From positions 1-38,865 of the forward strand of contig CAZDXJ010000015.1 in assembly GCA_964509475.1 (NCBI GenBank): a stretch of DNA of 38,865 bases, read 5' to 3'. Positions 8,909 through 18,397 of this stretch are shown in pieces. Position 1 is the stretch's first letter. Every line of letters starts with the position of its first letter. The notes under the pieces are model-generated. The model worked only from the letters and a program-made list of their open reading frames with translations, ran no database searches and was not told where the DNA came from. A program made the translations under genes and the position numbers. The DNA is from CAZDXJ01 sp964509475. Its GTDB lineage: Bacteria; Pseudomonadota; Gammaproteobacteria; Methylococcales; Methylomonadaceae.

Positions 8909-9014
8909 TTGATTTATCAGGCTTGCCCAGCCCTTCCACGGAAGCGCTGGGCTTGCATAACCTGGGATGTTATGCCGAACGACAGGAATGTATTCACGTG
9001 TCCTGATAAATCAA
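8909..9014. repeat. 106-bp element with 13-bp terminal inverted repeats (MITE/REP-like)
   Basis: The 13-mer TTGATTTATCAGG at 8909-8921 is matched by its exact reverse complement at 9002-9014. Inside are two hairpins: a CCCAGC...GCTGGG stem within about 8926-8951, and CATAAC/GTTATG at 8956-8974. The element has no coding capacity and lies in the 319-bp gap between the Wza-like gene and the first kinase. The block 8925-9048 recurs in inverted orientation at 38700-38823. The rest of the gap shows no gene. Confidence 0.8.
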
Positions 9015-9090
9015 TGATCTACGCCGGCTACAAGACAACCGGGTGAGTCGTTACAAAATATCAATTATTTGTTAATAACCTACATTATCC

Positions 9091-11376
9091 ATGCATTATC
9101 CTTCCACTCGAGATAACCGTTATACCCACAACACTGCCCCGGAACCGATTCCAGGCTCTTCCTTGCAGGAGGAAGAAAACTTTGAACTGATCGATTTGAT
9201 TGCCAGTTTAATAAACAACAAATGGCTGATTTTATCGTTACTGCTGATAGGCATAATCCTGGGAGCAATCCGGACTTATTTGACTACCCCCATTTACAAA
9301 ACCGATATTGTGTTACAGGTGGAAAAACATACAAAGTCGCTGGATGTGCTGGAGCCTGTAGCCGATTTTATGGCAAGCACAACGTCTATAGTGGACGATA
9401 TAGAAATCATTCAGTCACGTAATATACTGGGGGAAGTGATTCAACGCCTCAACCTGGAAATCGTCGCCCGCCCGCTTTATTATCCGGTCATTGGCGCGGC
9501 CATTGCCCGCCATTACCAACAGCGTTTCCCCAACCAGGTCTCCGAAGCCCTGTTCAACAGGCCGGAGTACGCCTGGGGGGGCGAAGCCATCCAGGTCGAA
9601 AGTTTGCGTCTTCCCAAAGCCTGGGCCGGCAAACACCTGACTCTGGTAGCCGGCGAACACGGCCATTTCCGGCTCCTGGATGGCACGGTTCAGCTTTTGA
9701 GCGGCGAGGTGGGCCGGCGGATAAAAGGCCAGGGTCATGCCCAGGGCATTGAGTTATTCGTTTCCTTGCTGAAAGCCCGGCCCGGTACCCGCTTTGTTCT
9801 GTGGCGGCGCTCGAAAACCAGCGCCATTGCCCAATTGCAAAACACTTTCAAAATCCGTGAGGATGGCTATGGCAGCGGTATTCTCCGAGCCACCCTGGAA
9901 CTGGATGATCCGGTTTTGGCGGTCAAGGCCCTGGACGAAATCGCCAATACCTATGTCCGCCACAATGTTGAACAAAAATCGGCCGAGGCTCAAAAAACCC
10001 TTGCCTTTTTGGAAAAACAACTGCCTTTGCTCAAGGATCAGCTGGAGGCGGCGACCACCGCATTAAACGAATACCGCACCCGGCAAGGTTCCATTGATCT
10101 GGATGCGGAAACCCAGGGTATTTTGAAAAGCGTTGTGGCCAAGAAAACCCAGATCGGCTTGCTGGAACAAAAGCGCGAGGAACTGCGGCAAAAGTTTACC
10201 GCCCAACATCCCGTCCTTATCGCCCTGAACAAACAGCTCAAGCATCTGAAAAAGGGTTTGCATAGCCTTGAACGGCAAATTGAAAAACTGCCGGAAACCC
10301 AGCAAGTCATCGTCAAGCTGTCCCGGGATGTTGCCGTTACCAATGAACTGTACACCACCTTGCTCAACAACGCCCAGACACTTCGCGTCGCCAAGGCCGG
10401 CACGGTGGGCGATGTTCGGGTTATTGATTACGCGGTTTTACCCACCGCGCCGATAAAACCCGATAAATCAAAAATCATCCTCGTGCATTCGGTTTTGGGA
10501 CTGTTTGCCGGTATTGCCCTGGCCTTCATTCGGAAAATATTGCACAAAGGCATTGAAGACCCGGATGTTATCGAAAAACAACTGGGCATCCCGGTTTATG
10601 CAACCATCCCGCACAGCGCCTTGCAGGCCCGCCTGGGCAAACAAGCCAAAAAACGGCAGCCGGCGGATAACCCCCCTCAGCTCCTGGCGATGCAGCAAAA
10701 AGAGGATTCGGCTGTGGAAAGCCTGCGCAGCCTGCGCACAACCCTGCATTTTGCCTTTCTCGAATCCCGCAATAATATCATCATGATCTCCGGCCCCAGC
10801 CCCGGCGTGGGCAAAACCTTCGTATCCCTCAATCTTGCCATCGTGCTGGCGGATACCGGCAAAAAAATATTGTTGATCGACGCCGACCTGCGCAAGGGTA
10901 CCTTTCATCAGCATCTGGGGGTAGCGCGTGAACACGGCTTGTCCGACATCATTTCCGGCACCATCGAACCCGACCAGGGCATTCGCCTTATACAAAATAC
11001 CAACGTGGCGTTTATAACCACCGGCACTCTCCCTCCCAACCCCTCTGAACTGCTGATTCATGAAAATTTCGCCGCCTTGCTGGATCAGCTAGCGCCCCGG
11101 TATGATATTGTCATCATCGACTCACCGCCGATACTGGCCGTTACCGATGCCGCCATCATAGGCCGGCTGGCCGGCACCAGTCTGATGGTGATCAAGGCCG
11201 GACAGCATCCAATCCGGGAACTGGAACAAGGTTTGAAACGGTTTAAGCAGATGGGTATTAAGATCAAAGGATTTATTTTCAACGATATTCAGCCAATCTA
11301 CGGTCATCAACGTTATGCTTATCATTACAGTTATTCAAACAGTTCAAACAGGACGCAAAATACCAACGGCAGGTAA
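9091..11376 (+). CDS. Wzc-like chain-length determinant/tyrosine autokinase, copy 1
   Basis: A 761-residue inner-membrane BY-kinase. A cytoplasmic N terminus leads into TM1 (about 45-64), a periplasmic Wzz-type region with coiled-coil stretches (about 65-455), and TM2 (about 461-481) after a proline-rich segment. The cytoplasmic kinase has Walker A G568-T576 (K575), Walker A' LLIDADLRKG (D597, D599) and Walker B DIVIIDSPP (672-680). The tail has five tyrosines, the presumed autophosphorylation cluster. It would work with the Wza-like exporter and be dephosphorylated by the Wzb-like enzyme. Bases 9440-11228 are identical to 11750-13538 in the next gene; the two ends differ. Confidence 0.95.
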   Translation: MHYPSTRDNRYTHNTAPEPIPGSSLQEEENFELIDLIASLINNKWLILSLLLIGIILGAIRTYLTTPIYKTDIVLQVEKHTKSLDVLEPVADFMASTTSIVDDIEIIQSRNILGEVIQRLNLEIVARPLYYPVIGAAIARHYQQRFPNQVSEALFNRPEYAWGGEAIQVESLRLPKAWAGKHLTLVAGEHGHFRLLDGTVQLLSGEVGRRIKGQGHAQGIELFVSLLKARPGTRFVLWRRSKTSAIAQLQNTFKIREDGYGSGILRATLELDDPVLAVKALDEIANTYVRHNVEQKSAEAQKTLAFLEKQLPLLKDQLEAATTALNEYRTRQGSIDLDAETQGILKSVVAKKTQIGLLEQKREELRQKFTAQHPVLIALNKQLKHLKKGLHSLERQIEKLPETQQVIVKLSRDVAVTNELYTTLLNNAQTLRVAKAGTVGDVRVIDYAVLPTAPIKPDKSKIILVHSVLGLFAGIALAFIRKILHKGIEDPDVIEKQLGIPVYATIPHSALQARLGKQAKKRQPADNPPQLLAMQQKEDSAVESLRSLRTTLHFAFLESRNNIIMISGPSPGVGKTFVSLNLAIVLADTGKKILLIDADLRKGTFHQHLGVAREHGLSDIISGTIEPDQGIRLIQNTNVAFITTGTLPPNPSELLIHENFAALLDQLAPRYDIVIIDSPPILAVTDAAIIGRLAGTSLMVIKAGQHPIRELEQGLKRFKQMGIKIKGFIFNDIQPIYGHQRYAYHYSYSNSSNRTQNTNGR
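9440..11228 (+). repeat. 1,789-bp perfect direct repeat, unit 1 (inside kinase copy 1)
   Basis: Every base I compared from 9440 to 11228 equals the base 2,310 positions downstream, including synonymous sites. Identity stops sharply at both edges: 9439 is A against G, and 11229 is A against G. It covers residues 118-713 of copy 1. Such identity between paralogues with divergent ends points to recent gene conversion or a recent partial tandem duplication. Confidence 0.95.
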
Positions 11377-11424
11377 TCAGAATTTAACTGACCTCAAAAA
11401 GTCCTACAGGCTTGTTACTCTGTA

Positions 11425-13689
<2,265 letters not shown>

Positions 13690-13707
13690 CGGCTCTGCAA
13701 AACCCGT

Positions 13708-14820
13708 ATGACTCATGCTGAAAAAAGGCAATGGGGTTTTGCCGATGACCTTTATGCCTTGCACCGGCTGGCATTACAACCACTCTTGCCCCAGGCAAAT
13801 GAACAGATTCTGATCGACAGTTGTCAGGGCATCAGGCATATCGGTGAAAGCTGTTTCCTTGATTTTCTGCACGATCATTTTTTAGCGCCAACGTGGAGTG
13901 ACAAACTGACACAAACCCATAGCAATGTCCCTGTTTCAGAATATTTCATTACCGCATTGCATCAATCCCGGATCAGCGCAGCAGGTTGCTATTTATTACA
14001 AAAGCAGGCCTTACAAGAAATACGGAAGCTATTGGAAAGCGCTCACATCAAACATGTTGTTTTCAAAGGCTGCCATATCCGGGAACTGATTTATAAAGAC
14101 CCCGCCCTACGCGTTGCCTCGGATATCGATGTCCTTGTCTCTGACGATGACAGACTCAAGGCAATGCAGATATTACTTGAGGCCGGCTATAAGTCGGCAC
14201 TGGCCCCTAATATCAGCCATGAAATCAATCTCAACAAGAACAATATCGCTATTGATTTGCACTGGAACATTATGCGCCCGGGCCGAACCCGCATGGCCAT
14301 GACCGGAATATTTCTCCACACCGGAAAAGATTACAGCAGCCATTGGGGATCTTGCAACGAAGCCACCCTGTTTTTAATGCTGGTACACCCCGTTTTCACG
14401 AAATATTCCACAACACCTTACGCCTTCCTGATTCGCATGCTTGATTTGGCTTTATGGCTCAATAAAAGAGAACATGACTGGGAATTACTTTGCCGGTGGC
14501 TGAGCGATTCCGGAATGCGAACCGCAGCCTGGATAACCCTGGAGTGGTTACGACAACTGACCGACCTGGAACCTCATAAGACCTTCAGCAAAGCGATACA
14601 ACCAAGCTATTGGAAAATCCTCTATTTCAGGAACTGGCTGCGACAAAATTTGTCCAGCAAACTGTTACAATACCCTTTTTTGATAAAAGCCGGATTTACC
14701 CTGCCCGCACATGACAAACTGAGCGATGCAGCCCATGCGGTCATGTCCCTGCAACAAGAGAAAAAAGCCGCGAACAATAAAATCATGCAATTGGCGGCAC
14801 TCAAGCCCGGTGGCAAATAA
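13708..14820 (+). CDS. Nucleotidyltransferase-fold protein (NTP_transf_5-like) of the polysaccharide locus
   Basis: A 370-residue soluble protein. The segment HVVFKGCHIRELIY, followed by ALRVASDIDVLVSDDD (about residues 131-149), is the core of the PF14907-type putative nucleotidyltransferase family. SDIDVLV supplies the paired acidic residues expected to bind metal. Later there is an IDLHWNI segment also typical of the family. Members are often found in exopolysaccharide clusters, but their substrate is not known to me. It starts 18 bp after kinase copy 2 and probably belongs to the same transcript. The C terminus is basic. The fold assignment is good; the function is open. Confidence 0.8.
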   Translation: MTHAEKRQWGFADDLYALHRLALQPLLPQANEQILIDSCQGIRHIGESCFLDFLHDHFLAPTWSDKLTQTHSNVPVSEYFITALHQSRISAAGCYLLQKQALQEIRKLLESAHIKHVVFKGCHIRELIYKDPALRVASDIDVLVSDDDRLKAMQILLEAGYKSALAPNISHEINLNKNNIAIDLHWNIMRPGRTRMAMTGIFLHTGKDYSSHWGSCNEATLFLMLVHPVFTKYSTTPYAFLIRMLDLALWLNKREHDWELLCRWLSDSGMRTAAWITLEWLRQLTDLEPHKTFSKAIQPSYWKILYFRNWLRQNLSSKLLQYPFLIKAGFTLPAHDKLSDAAHAVMSLQQEKKAANNKIMQLAALKPGGK

Positions 14821-14905
14821 ACCGTCCCGGTTCCTTTGACAACATTACCATAATCACTGCCGCCCGTTTGCGGTAAAATATCCGGTACAACAAACGCCAC
14901 TCTCT

Positions 14906-15025
14906 TCAGTGACTGAAAAAATAACGCAGCACCCGGATCAAATATTCATGATCGAAAACACCGGCGCTCTCCCGCAAACTGTGCATGGCCCACAGTGGAT
15001 TGCCCACATCGACACTGCGAATACC
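14906..15025 (-). pseudogene. C-terminal fragment of an M18-family aminopeptidase
   Basis: The minus strand encodes 39 residues and a stop (TGA at 14908-14906), reading GIRSVDVGNPLWAMHSLRES and ending in DHEYLIRVLRYFFSH. This matches the C terminus of M18 metallo-aminopeptidases, where a VDVG..-..MHS.RE motif carries the final metal-binding histidine. A full gene would need roughly 390 more codons upstream, but the homology stops at a perfect 9-bp inverted repeat (15021-15043) and an unrelated gene follows. I see no start codon or other M18 motif nearby, so this is a relic. The rest of 14821-15054 shows nothing else. Confidence 0.75.
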
Positions 15026-15043
15026 CGCCCTGCAGGCGGGTAT
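15021..15043. repeat. Perfect hairpin at the break point of the M18 fragment
   Basis: ATACCCGCC and GGCGGGTAT form 9-bp arms around a 5-nt loop. It lies 11 nt beyond the stop of the minus-strand secreted-protein gene and overlaps the edge of the M18 remnant. It could act as a transcription terminator, although no T run follows on either strand, or mark the rearrangement that cut the M18 gene. Confidence 0.6.
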
Positions 15044-15054
15044 GTGGTTTTGAT

Positions 15055-15552
15055 TTATTCGCCGAACAGTACAGCCATTGCACCAAGACGAATTTTATCG
15101 CCAGGGTTGGCAAAATTCAGCCGCAGGCTCAGATTGACCGATCCATTGGGCCGGTAATTAGCGATCGGTGAAAAATAACATTTCCCCTGGGTATCAAATA
15201 AATCCGTGCCGTCGTCATGTTGTACTGTGGATGCTGGCGGAACCAAATATTCGGAGAGACGGATCTGGCTGATAAATGTTCCTGTATCGGGTGTTTGAAA
15301 ACATAAACCGATCATTTTAATTTTAGAACCGAAAATAACGGGAATTGTTGTTTCTATCCATTGAAAATCACCCGCCGAATTGGACGTTATGATCAAATCG
15401 GCATGTTGGACGGAAGGCATATCCAGCGTCAGCCGGTTATCTCCAGATACCCAAACAGTATTCCCTAAAATATACCATTTTTCCCGGGCCAGGGAGGATT
15501 GAGTAAAAAAGGATAACAAGACCAGCGTGCCTATCAATGAGATGTTTTTCAT
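15055..15552 (-). CDS. Secreted protein of unknown function
   Basis: About 165 residues from ATG 15552. A classical signal peptide (MKNISLIGTLVLLSFFTQSSLA, cleavage likely near SLA-RE) is followed by a mature domain rich in beta-forming residues with one cysteine pair candidate (GLCFQT and GKCYF). AAGGAG lies 7 nt upstream of this ATG and 4 nt upstream of another ATG at 15555. The frame is open further upstream but without a signal-like start, so I prefer the ATG after the ribosome site. I do not recognise a family. The protein is probably periplasmic or extracellular. Confidence 0.75.
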   Translation of the reverse strand: MKNISLIGTLVLLSFFTQSSLAREKWYILGNTVWVSGDNRLTLDMPSVQHADLIITSNSAGDFQWIETTIPVIFGSKIKMIGLCFQTPDTGTFISQIRLSEYLVPPASTVQHDDGTDLFDTQGKCYFSPIANYRPNGSVNLSLRLNFANPGDKIRLGAMAVLFGE

Positions 15553-15674
15553 CATGAAACTCCTTATATATTTAAAGTTTGGATCGATTCCTGAACAGGC
15601 TGGCAAGCCTGCAACCAATTTACCGGGTAAATAGAGAACCAATCATTCCTGATCTTAGCCTTAATTCATGAAAT

Positions 15675-16100
15675 TTAAAATGGTTTTATGACAGCAAGCA
15701 TAACGATAGCAAACAGGAACAACACCGGAATCTCGTTACACCAGCGGAAATAGACATGGGAGTGTCTGTTACGTCGATGTTTGAAGTCCATCAGCCATTT
15801 TCCGCAAAACAAGTGGTAGATGACTAACAATACCAGTAACAGCAGTTTGACATGCAGCCAGCCGCTACTGGCGTACATGGCCCAGGCATAATCAAATAAC
15901 ATCCAGAAACCAAACAGCAATGTCAATAACATGCCCGGCGTCATGATGCCGAAATAAAGTTTGCGCTCCATGATGACAAAACGTTCCTGACTGATTGGAT
16001 CCTCGGCCATGGCGTGATAGACAAACAATCTCGGCAGATAAAACAGGCCGGCGAACCAGGTGACCATAAAAATCAGATGTAATGCTTTTAACCAGAGCAT
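15675..16100 (-). CDS. hemJ: HemJ-type protoporphyrinogen IX oxidase
   Basis: A 141-residue integral membrane protein with about four transmembrane segments. It begins MLWLKALHLIFMVTWFAGLF, with H8 in the family's conserved N-terminal helix, and continues with YLPRLFVYHA and a later GWLHVKLLLL segment. HemJ (UPF0093) oxidises protoporphyrinogen IX to protoporphyrin IX in haem synthesis and replaces HemG or HemY in many proteobacteria. It lies 12 bp after the TlpA-like gene on the same strand, so cotranscription is likely. The gene is complete. Confidence 0.93.
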   Translation of the reverse strand: MLWLKALHLIFMVTWFAGLFYLPRLFVYHAMAEDPISQERFVIMERKLYFGIMTPGMLLTLLFGFWMLFDYAWAMYASSGWLHVKLLLLVLLVIYHLFCGKWLMDFKHRRNRHSHVYFRWCNEIPVLFLFAIVMLAVIKPF

Positions 16101-16112
16101 GATTGAAACTCC

Positions 16113-16637
16113 TTACAATAAGGTTTGAATGCGTTGCTGTATCGTTTCCAAATCAAGGGCGCCGGTGATTCGTGAGACGATTTGACCTTTGGGGGATATC
16201 AAAAACGTGGTCGGGGTAAAGTCTACACCGCCAAACGCGCGGGCGTGTAAACTTTTTAAATCCAGAGCAACCGGGTAAGGCAGTTGCTTTGCCCTGGACA
16301 TGGCAACGACATGGCTGGGTGGATCGTAGTACATGGCGATGGCAATCATTTCCAGACCTTGCCGGTGATAGCGCTGGTACAATGTTTTCAAATCCGGTAT
16401 TTCGGTAATACAGGCCGGGCAGTCGGTTGCCCAGAAGGTGACCAACACGGCCTTGCCCCGCCATGAATGTAAAGCAATACGTTGGCCGCTGAGGGTAGTC
16501 AACGTGATGTTGGGCGCAGTTGGGTTGCGCAGTGAATCTGATTGGGTAATAAACCCCGCTGATAACAGCAGGGTAAAAAAGGCAATGAAAAATTGCCATT
16601 TACGGCTTTTGCTGTTACAGACTCTGTTTGTAGGCAT
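16113..16637 (-). CDS. TlpA-like periplasmic thioredoxin-fold protein
   Basis: A 174-residue protein with an N-terminal hydrophobic segment (about 16-30) that would export or anchor it. The thioredoxin fold contains FWATDCPACITEIPDL, with the redox pair C73/C76 in a CPAC motif, and a later FTPTTFLISPKG segment holding the cis-proline (TPTTF). TlpA/ResA-type proteins reduce periplasmic thiols, often in cytochrome c maturation or protection. The start overlaps the end of the ClC-like gene by 23 bp; a later start is possible but would cut into the basic region before the hydrophobic segment. Substrate unknown. Confidence 0.88.
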   Translation of the reverse strand: MPTNRVCNSKSRKWQFFIAFFTLLLSAGFITQSDSLRNPTAPNITLTTLSGQRIALHSWRGKAVLVTFWATDCPACITEIPDLKTLYQRYHRQGLEMIAIAMYYDPPSHVVAMSRAKQLPYPVALDLKSLHARAFGGVDFTPTTFLISPKGQIVSRITGALDLETIQQRIQTLL

Positions 16638-17898
16638 CGGACAGGACCCGGTAAAGCGGTTTTTTATTCAATAAACGGGCGGTTGCGGTGGCAAAAAATG
16701 CGGCCGCCATCAATGGAATCAAGATTTCATGACTGTCGGTAAGTTCCATGATCAGAACAAAGGAAGTCAAGGGCGATTGCAACATGCCGGAAAAATAGGC
16801 GGTGAGGGTCAATAAAATCATTGCGCTTGCCGGAGCGACCGGCAGCCAATGTGCCAAATCCGCGCCAATGCCAGCGCCAATGGCAATGGACGGTACAAAA
16901 ATGCCGCTGGGGATACCGCTGAATACGGTAAGGCAGGTGGCTGACATTTTTTGCAGTGGAAACCAGGGATCCATATCACCAATGCCAAGCAGGATATGTT
17001 TGGCCTGATGAAAACCGGTACCAAAGCTGCTGGCATTAGCATAATAACCGATGACGGCAATGCCCAGGCCGCAGACAAAAGCGATTTTAACGATGGAAAT
17101 ACCGGTTTTGGCGAGCCACTGGCCGCCGCAGGTAATGAACTTGCTGAACAGCCCCCCCATACAGCCGCCGGCAATGCCGCATAAGGGAACCGCGATCCAG
17201 CTCTGGCTCCAGGGCATGGTCAGGGCGTTGTCATCGAAGAAAATATAGCTGTCCAAGATCGCATAAGCGGTTACCCCTGAGAACACAATCGCGGTCAAGA
17301 CCAGACTGCTGATTTGCTCTTCCAGCGCTCGCCCCATTTCTTCGATGGCGAAAATAATACCGGTGAGCGGAGCGCTGAACATGGCGGCAAATCCTGCCGC
17401 ACTGCCGGCCAGAATCAGGCCTCTTTCCATATAATGCCTGGGAAATCGTGTGCTTTTGCCCAGGGAAGCCATCAAGGAGGCACCGACATGAACGGCCGGG
17501 CCGCCAAAACCGACCGAGGCGCCGGAAAACAAACCCATAATGGGCAATAACATTTTACCCAGCATGATTTTCAGTGAAATCAGCTGTGAGCGTTGTTGCA
17601 AGTTGCCTGTGATTTCCAGAGCGGCCTTGACTTGCGGTATGCCGCTGCGTTCCGCGCCTGGAAAAAAACGGAACGTCAACCATGCGGTTAAACTCAGGCC
17701 AAAGGGCGCGATGACGAAATTGAACCAGGGATATTGCAAGGACAGGGCGCCATAAGTTTCGCCAGCCCACTCACTGAGCAGTTTCATCGTCACGATAAGT
17801 ATTCCGACCATGACCGCGCCAAACCAGAAAAGCAGGCGCTGCCGCCAGGCATTGGCCGATAAATAGGATTGTAAAGGGGTATCTTCCGGGGGAGACAT
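16615..17898 (-). CDS. ClC-family chloride channel/transporter
   Basis: A 427-residue polytopic membrane protein. The chloride-site signature RSGIPQVKAAL (S85-G86-I87-P88) is present. The second signature reads SVGFGGPAVHVG (128-139); the usual GREGP has become GFGGP, so the external gating glutamate is replaced by glycine (G132). The inner EE pair is kept in FSAPLTGIIFAIEEM (E186, E187), as is the third signature SGIPSGIFVPSIAIGAGIG. Loss of the gating glutamate suggests passive conductance or altered coupling rather than standard Cl-/H+ exchange; that is inference. Its ATG directly follows the stop of the upstream gene. Confidence 0.93.
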   Translation of the reverse strand: MSPPEDTPLQSYLSANAWRQRLLFWFGAVMVGILIVTMKLLSEWAGETYGALSLQYPWFNFVIAPFGLSLTAWLTFRFFPGAERSGIPQVKAALEITGNLQQRSQLISLKIMLGKMLLPIMGLFSGASVGFGGPAVHVGASLMASLGKSTRFPRHYMERGLILAGSAAGFAAMFSAPLTGIIFAIEEMGRALEEQISSLVLTAIVFSGVTAYAILDSYIFFDDNALTMPWSQSWIAVPLCGIAGGCMGGLFSKFITCGGQWLAKTGISIVKIAFVCGLGIAVIGYYANASSFGTGFHQAKHILLGIGDMDPWFPLQKMSATCLTVFSGIPSGIFVPSIAIGAGIGADLAHWLPVAPASAMILLTLTAYFSGMLQSPLTSFVLIMELTDSHEILIPLMAAAFFATATARLLNKKPLYRVLSDAYKQSL

Positions 17899-18288
17899 TT
17901 ACAGCAAACTCAGAAGCAACTGTTTTAAAGTCCGTTCCGCCGCGTCTGGAACGCGGGTGATATAGAAATAACCCCATAGCGCATCGGTCAGGCCCAGCAA
18001 AACCACCAGCCAGCCATAACCAAACCATAGTCCGCCTGGAATAAGCAGCGCTGCGGCGCTAAAGCGCAATAAGGCTTCATAAATGACAATCGTGCCGTAA
18101 TGCCGCAAATCCTGGCCGGCAAGGATCAGTGTTGCCGCCGTATACAGTAAAAAACCGGCGATTAACCATCCCCAAAGAGGCTGTTGCAAATTCAAGCCAA
18201 ACGATTTGTAGAATGCTGGACATAACAAAAAAGCGGCAATGCCGATATTCCAATAGCCGCTTAGAATGACCCATTTATTGACGTTCAT
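17899..18288 (-). CDS. Small four-helix membrane protein of unknown function
   Basis: 129 residues with about four hydrophobic segments (about 8-27, 38-58, 70-90 and 92-112), few charges in between and a C-terminal tail ending in LKQLLLSLL. I do not recognise a named family. Its TAA is immediately followed by the ATG of the ClC-like gene (TAAATG), a sign of translational coupling, so it may work with that protein. It is divergent from serA, with 109 bp between the two start codons. Confidence 0.75.
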   Translation of the reverse strand: MNVNKWVILSGYWNIGIAAFLLCPAFYKSFGLNLQQPLWGWLIAGFLLYTAATLILAGQDLRHYGTIVIYEALLRFSAAALLIPGGLWFGYGWLVVLLGLTDALWGYFYITRVPDAAERTLKQLLLSLL

Positions 18289-18397
18289 TTGAATTTACCG
18301 GTTGAATGTTTGGACAGTGATGAGGATGGATATACAGAAATTATACCAAAACTGGTATCCTATGCCCTTTTTTAAACCATTTTTCAACTCACATTTA

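Noticed and set aside
14909..15157. Plus-strand open frame of 82 codons in the gap after the nucleotidyltransferase gene
   Set aside because: Its complement is the M18 C-terminal fragment and the end of the secreted-protein gene; the plus-strand product has no family features.
18302..18397. 32-codon N-terminal extension of the serA frame
   Set aside because: The SerA family starts at MNRILISDKL; the extension is aromatic-rich and unlike any SerA.
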